Part shown: one piece after another, positions 5,765-11,970 of the stretch
Layout of the letters: every line of letters begins with the position of its first letter
Position numbering within the stretch: the first letter of the stretch is position 1
Origin: Promethearchaeota archaeon
GTDB taxonomy: Archaea; Asgardarchaeota; Lokiarchaeia; Sigynarchaeales; SOKP01
Length of the DNA: 11,970 nt
Reading direction: 5' to 3'
NCBI GenBank assembly: GCA_016839425.1
Contig: JAEOUI010000118.1
Span: forward strand, 1-11,970
Made by a program: the position numbers and the translations under genes
The notes under the pieces: generated by a model
Database searches by the model: none
Seen by the model: only the letters and a program-made list of their open reading frames with translations
What the model was told of the DNA's origin: nothing

Positions 5765-7123
5765 ATGTCGAAAAAATTTTCAAAGGAACCTCTCAGGGGA
5801 ATGAAAGATTTCTATCCATCTGATATGAGAAAAGTACGGTGGATCGAAGAGCTCGTTAGCGATATTGCCAATCTTTACGATTACGAAGAATTTGAAACTC
5901 CATTAATGGAACCAATAGAAATTTTTGCGGCTAAATCTTCAGAAGAATTAGTAAACGAGCAATCTTTTATCGTGGAAAAAAAAAAGGGCGAAAGGTTAAT
6001 CTTGCGTCCAGAACTCACACCATCGTTAGCTAGGATGGTAGCAAGAAAGAATCAAGAATTAAAAAAGCCAATACGATGGTTTTCAATCCCTACTTGTTAT
6101 AGATATGAAAAACCACAGCGTGGGCGAAGGAGAAGCTTTCGACAAATTAATTTCGATATCCTTGACGAAGCTAGTCTTTATGCAGAGTTAGAAATGTTCC
6201 AGATCATAATTGACATTTTAACAAGCTTTGGAGCTACTTCAAAACAATTTCAAATCTTTTACAATAATCGGCGTTTTGTCGATGCCGTATGTGAATTAAT
6301 ACTTGGTGTGTTAGAAAAAGACATGCCAATGGTGTATAAAGTCATTGATAAATCTGAAAAAATGGATGATCAAGAATTCCTCGAATTTCTAAAAGAATCT
6401 TTTAAGGACCCAAAAATTAGCGAAGGAATTGTAAAATTAAAAGGTATCAAAAATTTGGAAGAGCTTGTCGAAAATTTTAAAAATATTCCTGAAAATTTTT
6501 TTGAATCAATTGGATACAAGGAGATCAAGGAATTGGAATCTCTCATTAGGGACAACAAAATCGATTCGTATTGTTCCTTCAATTTTAGCGTCGTGAGAGG
6601 TTTGGACTATTATACGGGAACGGTTTTCGAAGTGTTCGATACGGGAACCGAAAATATAAGAGCAATTTCTGGTGGTGGTAGGTACGACGACTTGTTATCG
6701 CTGTTTTCTAACGATAAAATAACTGGTGTCGGATTTGGTATGGGGGTGCTCATGCTCTCGTTATTTTTGGAAACTTATGGCTTGATACCAGAATATATTG
6801 GAGAAAAAGACTATACCGACACGGTTTATATTTCCTCAATCAACGAAAAAGTGTCCTCTTATGCCTTAAAGATTTCAAAATTATTGCGAGAAGAAGACTT
6901 GCCTTGTATTGTTGATTATCGGTTCGGTAACCTGAAGAATCAGTTGAGCAAAGCGAGTGAAATTGGCGTTCTCATCACGCTCATTCTTGGCCCCAAGGAA
7001 ATGGAGTTGAACAAGATCACCGTGAAGAACATGAAAACCGAAGAACAGAAGATCGTCAACCTCGAAGATCTAGTCGATGAAATCTTTGAAATCATCGATT
7101 ATTTTGGGGATAATGAAGAATAA
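5765..7123 (+). CDS. hisS: Histidyl-tRNA synthetase
   Basis: Class II synthetase that charges tRNA-His, acting as a cytosolic dimer. Order of parts in the 452-residue product: N-terminal LRGMKDFYPSD; motif 1 region FETPLMEP (43-50); RPELTPSLAR (81-90); motif 2, CYRYEKPQRGRRRSFRQ (111-127), with ATP-binding Arg113; an insertion region (about 160-270); HisA motif RGLDYYTGTVFE (278-289), whose Arg278 activates histidine; HisB SGGGRYDDLL (302-311); motif 3 GVGFGMGVLML (321-331); and a C-terminal anticodon-binding domain (about 350-440). In motif 3 the position of the usual class II arginine (GLER in E. coli) is Met330. I recall a subset of HisRS with GFGMGDVVL-like motifs that share this loss, so the enzyme is probably functional. 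The last 60 or so codons use more ATC, AAG and CTC than the rest. It stands alone, divergent from the TPR gene and convergent with the ABC permease. Confidence 0.96.
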   Translation: MSKKFSKEPLRGMKDFYPSDMRKVRWIEELVSDIANLYDYEEFETPLMEPIEIFAAKSSEELVNEQSFIVEKKKGERLILRPELTPSLARMVARKNQELKKPIRWFSIPTCYRYEKPQRGRRRSFRQINFDILDEASLYAELEMFQIIIDILTSFGATSKQFQIFYNNRRFVDAVCELILGVLEKDMPMVYKVIDKSEKMDDQEFLEFLKESFKDPKISEGIVKLKGIKNLEELVENFKNIPENFFESIGYKEIKELESLIRDNKIDSYCSFNFSVVRGLDYYTGTVFEVFDTGTENIRAISGGGRYDDLLSLFSNDKITGVGFGMGVLMLSLFLETYGLIPEYIGEKDYTDTVYISSINEKVSSYALKISKLLREEDLPCIVDYRFGNLKNQLSKASEIGVLITLILGPKEMELNKITVKNMKTEEQKIVNLEDLVDEIFEIIDYFGDNEE

Positions 7124-7129
7124 CTCCTT

Positions 7130-7156
7130 TTATTAGAAAGTTTAAACAGCTAATAA
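7130..7156. repeat. Short inverted repeat between convergent genes
   Basis: TTATTAG (7130-7136) and CTAATAA (7150-7156) are exact reverse complements with a 13-base loop, just after the hisS stop codon. The stem is nearly all A-T and weak. It may help end transcription from either side, or be chance. Confidence 0.3.
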
Positions 7157-7157
7157 T

Positions 7158-7174
7158 AAAAAGAAAAAGAAAAA
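7158..7174 (-). terminator. Triple T5 terminator candidate of the ABC operon
   Basis: On the minus strand, 14 bases past the permease stop codon, the sequence reads TTTTTCTTTTTCTTTTT, three T5 blocks separated by C. This fits the oligo-T signals that end archaeal transcription. Confidence 0.5.
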
Positions 7175-7187
7175 TTTAATTATTGAG

Positions 7188-8102
7188 TTATACGCTTTTG
7201 CTCTGCCTTCGCCTGTAAAATATCATGGCAAAACTTATAAACGCTAATGAAAAAGAAACCATTCCTATGAACGCCGCCATTTCACTTGGAGTTAGCCAAA
7301 TAATGAATGTTAAAGAGAGATCTTCCATGCCTTCTATATCTCCACCTAAAGGAATTGCGATAATATTTTCAAGATATCTCGGATCGGGCATATCCATGCA
7401 TGAAGTAATAATATATCCGTAGTAGGTAAGTATAAATAAAGGTTCAATGTCTTTACTTCCTGAAAACATTAATAGGGATATTATTATATCAAATACGATA
7501 AGCAGGAAAACCAGGCTTATAACAATACTTAATGTCGTGCTTTTCATAAAACTACTCAGGAATGTTACGAACGAAAATAACATGAACGCGTATAATAAAG
7601 CCCATCCCAACGAGTTCCATAGAACCACGGGCGTTTCTTCATATTGTAAAAATGTAACCAAGCTAATCAGAAAGTAGTAAAAGCTAATCAAAAATACTAT
7701 CATTGAATATCTTGAAATAATCCTCCCTATAAACAAGCGAATCTTGCTAATCTTAGGAAATATTAAATTAGATGTTTGTCTGTGAAAATCTTCGGCAATT
7801 ATTGAACCTGCTAATAGAGCTGTGCTAAGCATTAATATAAATCCGAAAAAGCTCAAGTAGTTCTGCATATAATCGATAGGATCATCAGGTAAGGGCACAT
7901 CCTGCACGTATTGTAATTCCTGGATGATAAAAGAAAGTATAAAGATTCCTAAAAATGTTAGAAACATAATCATAAAAATTCTTAGGTTTTTTTGGAGGTC
8001 AAATACAATCGTATCTGCGATTTGAGTCAAATTTCTTCTAATTCCAGCTCCTTGTCTTTCTATGATCGTTTCATTCTTTAATATCTCATTTTGTGATTTC
8101 AT
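7188..8102 (-). CDS. ABC-2 type transporter permease
   Basis: Membrane subunit of an exporter that pairs with the ATPase encoded just upstream. The 304-residue product has a cytosolic N-terminus of about 40 residues and roughly six hydrophobic segments: 41-61, 81-103, 130-152, 161-184, 189-213 and 274-296, with a larger extracytoplasmic region near 214-270. Between segments 2 and 3, LLAGSIIAEDFHRQTSNLI (97-115) resembles the 'E-x-G-T' coupling region of ABC-2 permeases (LAGSIIAEDF... then R-x-x-x-N-L), and the C-terminus is basic (YRRRQSKS). The start ATG overlaps the ATPase stop codon as ATGA (4 bases), so translation is coupled. The substrate cannot be read; related pairs export antibiotics, lipids or peptides, or serve copper and gliding functions. 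It ends 64 bases from the convergent hisS. Confidence 0.88.
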   Translation of the reverse strand: MKSQNEILKNETIIERQGAGIRRNLTQIADTIVFDLQKNLRIFMIMFLTFLGIFILSFIIQELQYVQDVPLPDDPIDYMQNYLSFFGFILMLSTALLAGSIIAEDFHRQTSNLIFPKISKIRLFIGRIISRYSMIVFLISFYYFLISLVTFLQYEETPVVLWNSLGWALLYAFMLFSFVTFLSSFMKSTTLSIVISLVFLLIVFDIIISLLMFSGSKDIEPLFILTYYGYIITSCMDMPDPRYLENIIAIPLGGDIEGMEDLSLTFIIWLTPSEMAAFIGMVSFSLAFISFAMIFYRRRQSKSV

Positions 8103-9127
8103 ATGTCTATACCTCCTTCTTTAGTTTCGTCAGATTTAGTAAGTTCCATGAATAATATCTCTAAAAGACCCGCTTTCGGTACGGAAAATTCTAATATCTC
8201 TTGACCATCGTTTAAGAGCTTTTTCAGGATCAAGGCTTGATTTTCGGGATTTCCATCAAATGAAATCTGAAAGATTTTAGTATTTTCATCGAATTTGATT
8301 AAGTTATCTTGGTCGTTCATACCCGTGAGTGGACCTATCAAACTTTTGAGTTTGTCTATAAGGGATTCAATATTTTCTTCTGGTGGTTTAAGCAACTCGA
8401 AATTTATCACGCTCTTGCGTACTTTTCTTTCCAAATTTTCCAGCGTGTCAAACGCGATTAACTTTCCCTTGTTAATGATTGCGATTCTATCGGCTACTTC
8501 GCTAATTTCGTATAGTAGATGACTGCTAAGGAAAACCGTTTTTCCTTGCTTTTTCAACTTTAGTATAAAATCTCTTACTTCTTTCCTTGCTGCAGGGTCT
8601 AAGCCAGTTTGAGGTTCGTCTAAGACGACAATATTTGGATCGTGAATGATGGCTGACATTATACCAATCTTTTGTTTCATGCCCTTTGAAAAAGTTCCAA
8701 TATACTTATCTTTCCATTCTAACATTTCCATCATATTTAGAGTCTTATCAACTCTTTCGCTAATAAGTTTTCTAGGATATCCCTTTAGCTTTGCGAAATA
8801 TGTTAAAATCTCCTTAGGAGTTACTTTTTCGTAAAAAGAAGGAATTTCTATGAGAAAACCAATATTGTCTAATAGATAATCCTTGTTCTTATTGCTTAAC
8901 TTCTGGAGCCCCCCGTTAGCCCTTATCAAAACCTCTCCTTCGTTTGGCTTCAGGAGATTTGCCATCATTTTCATGGTAGTCGTTTTTCCCGCTCCGTTTG
9001 GTCCTAAAAATCCAACGATTTCACCGCGTTTGATTTCAAGACTCATATCACGAACGGCGTAAAGAGTTCCAAATTTTTTTGTAAGGTTATTTAGTTGTAT
9101 TAAAACTTCTTGGTTGTTTGTTTTCAT
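8099..9127 (-). CDS. ABC transporter ATP-binding protein (BcrA-like)
   Basis: Cytosolic ATPase that drives the permease encoded next to it. In its 342 residues, Walker A is GPNGAGKT (42-49), the signature is FSKGMKQK (146-153) in place of LSGGQ, Walker B is IVVLDEP (166-172), the D-loop is TGLDP and the switch His is His203 in LSSHLLYE. The Q-loop site reads FLIEIPSFYEKVT, with Glu94 where most families have Gln; this IE-P-x-FY pattern is typical of the BcrA/lantibiotic-immunity group. Residues from about 230 to 342 form a C-terminal extension common in ABC-2 exporter ATPases. ATG 9127 is the first in-frame Met before the conserved LTKKFG strand and overlaps an inverted repeat. It is the first gene of a two-gene operon. 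An export role for a toxic or lipidic compound is likely from the family, but the substrate is unknown. Confidence 0.94.
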   Translation of the reverse strand: MKTNNQEVLIQLNNLTKKFGTLYAVRDMSLEIKRGEIVGFLGPNGAGKTTTMKMMANLLKPNEGEVLIRANGGLQKLSNKNKDYLLDNIGFLIEIPSFYEKVTPKEILTYFAKLKGYPRKLISERVDKTLNMMEMLEWKDKYIGTFSKGMKQKIGIMSAIIHDPNIVVLDEPQTGLDPAARKEVRDFILKLKKQGKTVFLSSHLLYEISEVADRIAIINKGKLIAFDTLENLERKVRKSVINFELLKPPEENIESLIDKLKSLIGPLTGMNDQDNLIKFDENTKIFQISFDGNPENQALILKKLLNDGQEILEFSVPKAGLLEILFMELTKSDETKEGGIDI

Positions 9128-9138
9128 GATAAATCATG
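9125..9138. repeat. Inverted repeat over the ABC operon start codon
   Basis: CATGAT (9125-9130) and ATCATG (9133-9138) are exact reverse complements 2 bases apart, and the left arm contains the ATPase start codon read on the minus strand. If the transcript is leaderless, this would sit at the transcription start, a plausible operator position. Confidence 0.4.
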
Positions 9139-9147
9139 GGGAAATAT

Positions 9148-9158
9148 TATTAAAATAA
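9148..9158 (-). promoter_or_regulatory. TATA-like region of the ABC operon
   Basis: On the minus strand TTATTTTAATA is centred about 26 bases before ATG 9127, the spacing for a leaderless archaeal transcript. Further upstream are GCGATTTCGC (9163-9172) and the 10-base palindrome AAGTATACTT (9177-9186), possible regulator sites. Confidence 0.35.
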
Positions 9159-9242
9159 AAAAGCGATTTCGCCTTTAAGTATACTTTTATGTACAAGGAT
9201 ATTTAAATACGTGTGGGTGATTTTTGAAGTGAAATTTTAGCT

Positions 9243-9271
9243 TTTTAAAATTAATCGTTTTAAAATTAATC
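9243..9271 (+). repeat. Two 14-bp direct repeats in the DUF4256 gene promoter
   Basis: TTTTAAAATTAATC occurs at 9243-9256 and again at 9258-9271, a 15-base period. Each copy contains the TATA-like TTTTAAAA. The second copy's TTTTAAAA is 28-35 bases before ATG 9293, so it can act as the TATA box, while the first lies one and a half helix turns upstream. Confidence 0.6.
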
Positions 9272-9292
9272 AGATGATCATATAAGCTCGAG

Positions 9293-9895
9293 ATGAATAT
9301 TAAGATTATGCATAAGCCATCAATCACTGCATTCAAAAAAGAATTACCCCCAGAGCAATGTAAAGAACTATTTAATACGCTGAAAGTCCGCTTTGAGAAA
9401 AATATGGGCCGCCATAAAGGAAATGAATGGATAAAAGTACAAGCCAGGGCGGAAGCTAATATTGAAAAACTATGGTCACTCAATGAAATGGAAAGAACTG
9501 GTGGTGAACCAGATGTTGTTGGTCACAATAAAAAGACGGGCGAATATATTTTTTACGATTGTTCAATAGAAAGTCCTAAAGGTCGTAGAAATATTTGTTA
9601 CGACCGTGAAGGGCAGACAGTGAGAGAAAAGAAAGGAGTGCATCCGGAAGGGAACGCTATTGATATGGCCGCTGCAATGGGCATTGAGATACTAACTGAA
9701 CAACAATATCGAGAGTTGCAGAAGCTTGGAAATTTTGACACGAAAACATCGAGCTGGGTGAAGACTCCTCTTGATATTAGAAAACTCGGTGGCGCTATTT
9801 TTGCTGATCGTCGCTACGGTCACGTCTTTGTATATCATAACAGTGCCCCCTCTTTCTACAGCGTTAGAGGTTTTCGTGGTTCATTAGAAATCTAG
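9293..9895 (+). CDS. DUF4256 family protein, probably acquired from bacteria
   Basis: I recognise the 200-residue product as a member of the DUF4256 family, small soluble bacterial proteins of unknown function and about this length. The family blocks are nearly intact: NEMERTGGEPDVVGH (64-78), YIFYDCSIESPKGRRNICYDR (86-105), NAIDMAAAMGIE (121-132), LTEQQYRELQKLG (134-146), DTKTSSWVKTP (149-159) and DRRYGHVFVYHNSA (172-185). No signal peptide or membrane segment is seen. Eight of 14 arginines use CGN codons (CGT 4, CGC 3, CGA 1), against 2 of 8 in trpA, and G+C looks a little higher than in neighbours, both consistent with transfer. ATG 9293 is taken as the start from the TATA spacing; Met6 (9308) is an alternative. 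It is divergent from the ABC operon and alone on its strand. I propose no biochemical role. Confidence 0.9.
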   Translation: MNIKIMHKPSITAFKKELPPEQCKELFNTLKVRFEKNMGRHKGNEWIKVQARAEANIEKLWSLNEMERTGGEPDVVGHNKKTGEYIFYDCSIESPKGRRNICYDREGQTVREKKGVHPEGNAIDMAAAMGIEILTEQQYRELQKLGNFDTKTSSWVKTPLDIRKLGGAIFADRRYGHVFVYHNSAPSFYSVRGFRGSLEI

Positions 9896-10144
9896 GATTG
9901 GATATTGAAAATGTCATATTAATCCATTATCAGCGTTCTCAGGATTCATTGAAAAAATAATTGTAAAGGTCTACTTTAAGATCAGCCACTGTATGATCAT
10001 CCCTTATTATTGGTTAATATTATACTAGACGATTGCTTTGCATTAATGATATCTTAAATTAGATTGTATTTGTCAAAAATAAAAAAATGTAATGCTTATT
10101 ACTTATTATTGAAAGTTAAAAAATACATTTGAAAATAAATAATT
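9896..10144. other. 249-base intergenic spacer before pyrF
   Basis: AT-rich, with no coding frame, tRNA fold or strong hairpin that I can see. It contains a small tandem repeat, CTTATTA twice (10095-10108), and the presumed pyrF promoter at its right end. No clear oligo-T terminator follows the DUF4256 gene. Confidence 0.5.
10116..10125 (+). promoter_or_regulatory. TATA-like box of pyrF
   Basis: TTAAAAAATA lies 20-29 bases before ATG 10145, which predicts a transcript beginning at or next to the start codon. The absence of an SD in the 15 bases before the ATG fits a leaderless mRNA. Confidence 0.4.
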
Positions 10145-11059
10145 ATGTTCATTCAAAAACTGATCGAATCAATACGAGAAAAGCGAAGCGTTGTTTGTAT
10201 GGGGTTGGATCCTCGAATGGATGAAAGGGGACAAATTCCCGAATACTTAAAAGACGATCTCGATAATCCAGACGATATTATCTTGGAATTTAATAAGGTT
10301 CTCATTGATAATGCATGCGATTTGATTCCGATTATCAAACCACAGATTGCATTCTACGAAATGTACGAATCTTATCGAGCCTTGAAAGAAACGATTAAAT
10401 ACGCACAAAAAAAAGATTTATTGGTCTTATTGGATTCAAAAAGAAACGACATAGGTGCAACTTCGAAAGCTTACGCTCAATCAGCGTTTGAGGCTTATGG
10501 AACTGACGCGTGTACCTTGAATGCGTATTTAGGATTCGATTCCTTACAACCATTTTTAAATTACAAAACAAAAGGGATATTCGTTCTTGTAAAAACATCG
10601 AATCCAAGTTCGAGCGATTTTCAAGATTTGTTTAGCGCCCGATTAGACGAGATTGATAAGAATCAAGTAGAAATTACGCAGGCGAACATCCGTTTGGAAA
10701 GAAATTACATCCATATGGCGCGCTTAGTTGCAAATTGGGGTCAAGAATTGCACCAAATCGATGATTTCAACAATCTAGGTGTTGTAGTTGGTGCTACTTA
10801 TCCTTCGGAGATGAAATATGTTCGATCTATTGTTGAAAAATCCTTTTTTCTGATTCCTGGGTATGGTGCTCAAGGAGGAACCGCAGCAGATATTAAACCC
10901 GCTTTTAATGATTCTGGTTTAGGTGGAATTGTAAATTCATCACGAAGTATTATGTTTGCTTATAATTCCAAAAATCTTCCCGAGGATCACTTTGGACAAG
11001 CAGCAAGAGAAGAAATAGAGGATATGAACGAAAAGATTAATAAATCCATCGGTCTTTGA
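10145..11059 (+). CDS. pyrF: Orotidine 5'-phosphate decarboxylase, long subfamily
   Basis: Decarboxylates OMP to UMP, the last step of de novo pyrimidine synthesis, in the cytosol as a TIM-barrel dimer. The catalytic array is complete: Lys65 in IIKPQIAFYE, then Asp97, Lys99 and Asp102 in LDSKRNDIGATSKAYA (96-111). Other blocks are VCMGLDPR (17-24), TLNAYLGFDSLQPF (124-137), FVLVKTSNPSS (147-157), VVVGATYP, FLIPGYGAQGGTAAD and GGIVNSSRSIMFAY. At 304 residues, with the DxKRxDIG signature and an insertion near 157-190, it belongs to the long subfamily best known from bacteria such as mycobacteria and myxobacteria; most archaea have a form of about 210-230 residues. ATG 10145 follows a TATA-like box at leaderless distance. 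No other pyr gene is adjacent. Transfer from bacteria is a reasonable inference. Confidence 0.95.
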   Translation: MFIQKLIESIREKRSVVCMGLDPRMDERGQIPEYLKDDLDNPDDIILEFNKVLIDNACDLIPIIKPQIAFYEMYESYRALKETIKYAQKKDLLVLLDSKRNDIGATSKAYAQSAFEAYGTDACTLNAYLGFDSLQPFLNYKTKGIFVLVKTSNPSSSDFQDLFSARLDEIDKNQVEITQANIRLERNYIHMARLVANWGQELHQIDDFNNLGVVVGATYPSEMKYVRSIVEKSFFLIPGYGAQGGTAADIKPAFNDSGLGGIVNSSRSIMFAYNSKNLPEDHFGQAAREEIEDMNEKINKSIGL

Positions 11060-11061
11060 TC

Positions 11062-11199
11062 GATTTGCATTTTATTCTATCTAAGAATTATCAAGCTTTA
11101 TTATTGTAATCCATCATATTTTATCGATCTTTACATTTCGGGAGTCTTCGTTTATTAAATAGTTATTTATCGAAAAATAAATCTTTAAAAATGCAAATC
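11062..11199. repeat. 12-bp perfect inverted repeat bracketing a 138-bp spacer segment
   Basis: GATTTGCATTTT (11062-11073) and AAAATGCAAATC (11188-11199) are exact reverse complements separated by 114 bases. The outer flanks carry ATC on both sides (11059-11061 and 11200-11202). The segment begins 2 bases after the pyrF stop codon and ends 17 bases before the next ATG. There is no coding frame inside. It could be a small mobile-element relic, paired regulator sites, or chance. Confidence 0.45.
11181..11191 (+). promoter_or_regulatory. TATA-like box of the membrane-protein gene
   Basis: ATCTTTAAAAA lies 26-36 bases before ATG 11217 and partly overlaps the right arm of the 12-bp inverted repeat. 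The distance fits a leaderless or very short-leader transcript. Confidence 0.4.
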
Positions 11200-11216
11200 A
11201 TCTCCATAGAATCATC

Positions 11217-11970
11217 ATGAATATTGATAAAAAACTGCTTAAAATCTACCTTATCGCATTAGCAATCTCGTCGCTCGTTGTCATCATACCCACTATCAAT
11301 AATTTCTTAGATGACTTTAGTACGAAAAATTTCTATAACTTGCCCTTTGGGAATACTAACGCAGTACATAGTCTTTTTTTCTACCTTATAGCATTTTTAA
11401 CTCCCTATTTAGCAATATTTCTTGGATATGCTTTAGCACACATCGTAGTGAGATTATTTTGCCGTTTCAGTAAGTTTTCCAAGCGGATAGAGTTCGTGGG
11501 ATACGCACAAATCACGAGATCAGGAAAATATCTCAGGAGGAGATATTTGATTCAAATTATTTTTGCAACCCTATTATGCACGAACTTATGGATCATGCTT
11601 GTCGGAAACGATGGTATCATGAAACTTTGGTTGACCGCAGATGGCGTTTCTAATATGATAGCTGAGAATGAAGCGTATTTCAATTTCGTATTCGTCCCTT
11701 GGTATTGGGTGCCCTTATTTCTAACAACGCTTCTATTTTCGATATGCGCGGTCATCATGGATTCTGGTTTGGTCTCAATCAAAAAATTATACGGACAATC
11801 CGAGTTTTCGGACACGGAGCGCGTTGGTGATAAACTATTTGCCATAGTCAAAGGTTATGCTGGATTATCAGTCCTCTATAGCTTTGTTTTACTCATCCAA
11901 ACTCCAATGGGAAACGAAGGTTCACTAGTGTTGTATCCACTACTTGCTCTCGTTTTCATGTTGCCCTTCA
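11217..11970 (+). CDS. Multi-pass membrane protein of unknown function, 3'-truncated
   Basis: An open frame of 251 codons that runs off the right edge, so the C-terminus is missing. ATG 11217 is the first ATG after an in-frame TAA at 11178. Hydrophobic segments are visible at about 8-27, 52-80 (LFFYLIAFLTPYLAIFLGYA), 110-129, 158-181 and 212-228, with another beginning near 236, so at least five or six helices. Loops are basic on one side (RLFCRFSKFSKR 79-90, RSGKYLRRRY 101-110, VSIKK 186-190), which by the positive-inside rule places those loops in the cytosol. I recognise no family motif. The overall pattern could suit a Yip1-like or other small integral membrane protein, but nothing in the sequence settles it. 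It lies 157 bases after pyrF and appears to have its own promoter. Confidence 0.8.
   Translation, partial: MNIDKKLLKIYLIALAISSLVVIIPTINNFLDDFSTKNFYNLPFGNTNAVHSLFFYLIAFLTPYLAIFLGYALAHIVVRLFCRFSKFSKRIEFVGYAQITRSGKYLRRRYLIQIIFATLLCTNLWIMLVGNDGIMKLWLTADGVSNMIAENEAYFNFVFVPWYWVPLFLTTLLFSICAVIMDSGLVSIKKLYGQSEFSDTERVGDKLFAIVKGYAGLSVLYSFVLLIQTPMGNEGSLVLYPLLALVFMLPF

Noticed and set aside
9900..9925. GGAT...ATCC hairpin after the DUF4256 gene as a terminator
   Set aside because: The arms match for only 4 bases without a bulge and no T-run follows.
1..11970. CRISPR array, tRNA, rRNA, integrase or transposase
   Set aside because: No regularly spaced repeats, cloverleaf-like sequence or recombinase motifs were seen on either strand.

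Overview
The window looks like a piece of an AT-rich archaeal chromosome. Genes are intronless and tightly packed, the trp genes form an operon, most starts lack a Shine-Dalgarno site, and TATA-like boxes often lie about 20-35 bases before the start codon, as expected for leaderless or short-leader archaeal transcripts. A calmodulin-type protein, a large TPR protein and bacterial-type genes in one genome point to an Asgard (Lokiarchaeia-like) archaeon. That placement is inference; no ribosomal RNA or other strict marker is present.

Layout. Bases 1-3848 (+) carry the end of a tryptophan operon: trpC (5' end outside the window), trpF, trpB, a 149-residue four-EF-hand calmodulin-like gene, then trpA. 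TrpC, TrpF, TrpB and TrpA cover the steps from phosphoribosyl-anthranilate to tryptophan except the trpD-dependent entry; trpD, trpE and trpG are not here. The EF-hand gene sits between the two subunits of tryptophan synthase and is the most unusual feature of the window. A convergent gene (3906-5492, -) encodes a two-lobed TPR protein with a long acidic linker. A 272-base divergent spacer with a perfect 13-bp hairpin separates it from hisS (5765-7123, +), histidyl-tRNA synthetase. Convergent to hisS is a two-gene ABC-2 exporter operon (9127 down to 7188, -), ATPase first, overlapping the permease by 4 bases.

The right third holds three plus-strand genes with spacers of 249 and 157 bases: a DUF4256 gene (9293-9895) that looks acquired from bacteria, pyrF of the long bacterial-like OMP decarboxylase subfamily (10145-11059), and the beginning of an unrecognised multi-pass membrane protein (from 11217, running off the window). 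The spacers contain several repeat structures: a 14-bp direct repeat before the DUF4256 gene, a cluster of small palindromes before the ABC operon, and a 12-bp perfect inverted repeat bracketing most of the pyrF/membrane-gene spacer.

I see no tRNA, rRNA, CRISPR array, transposase or integrase gene. Identifications rest on motifs read by eye and on remembered family sequences; no database search was run.
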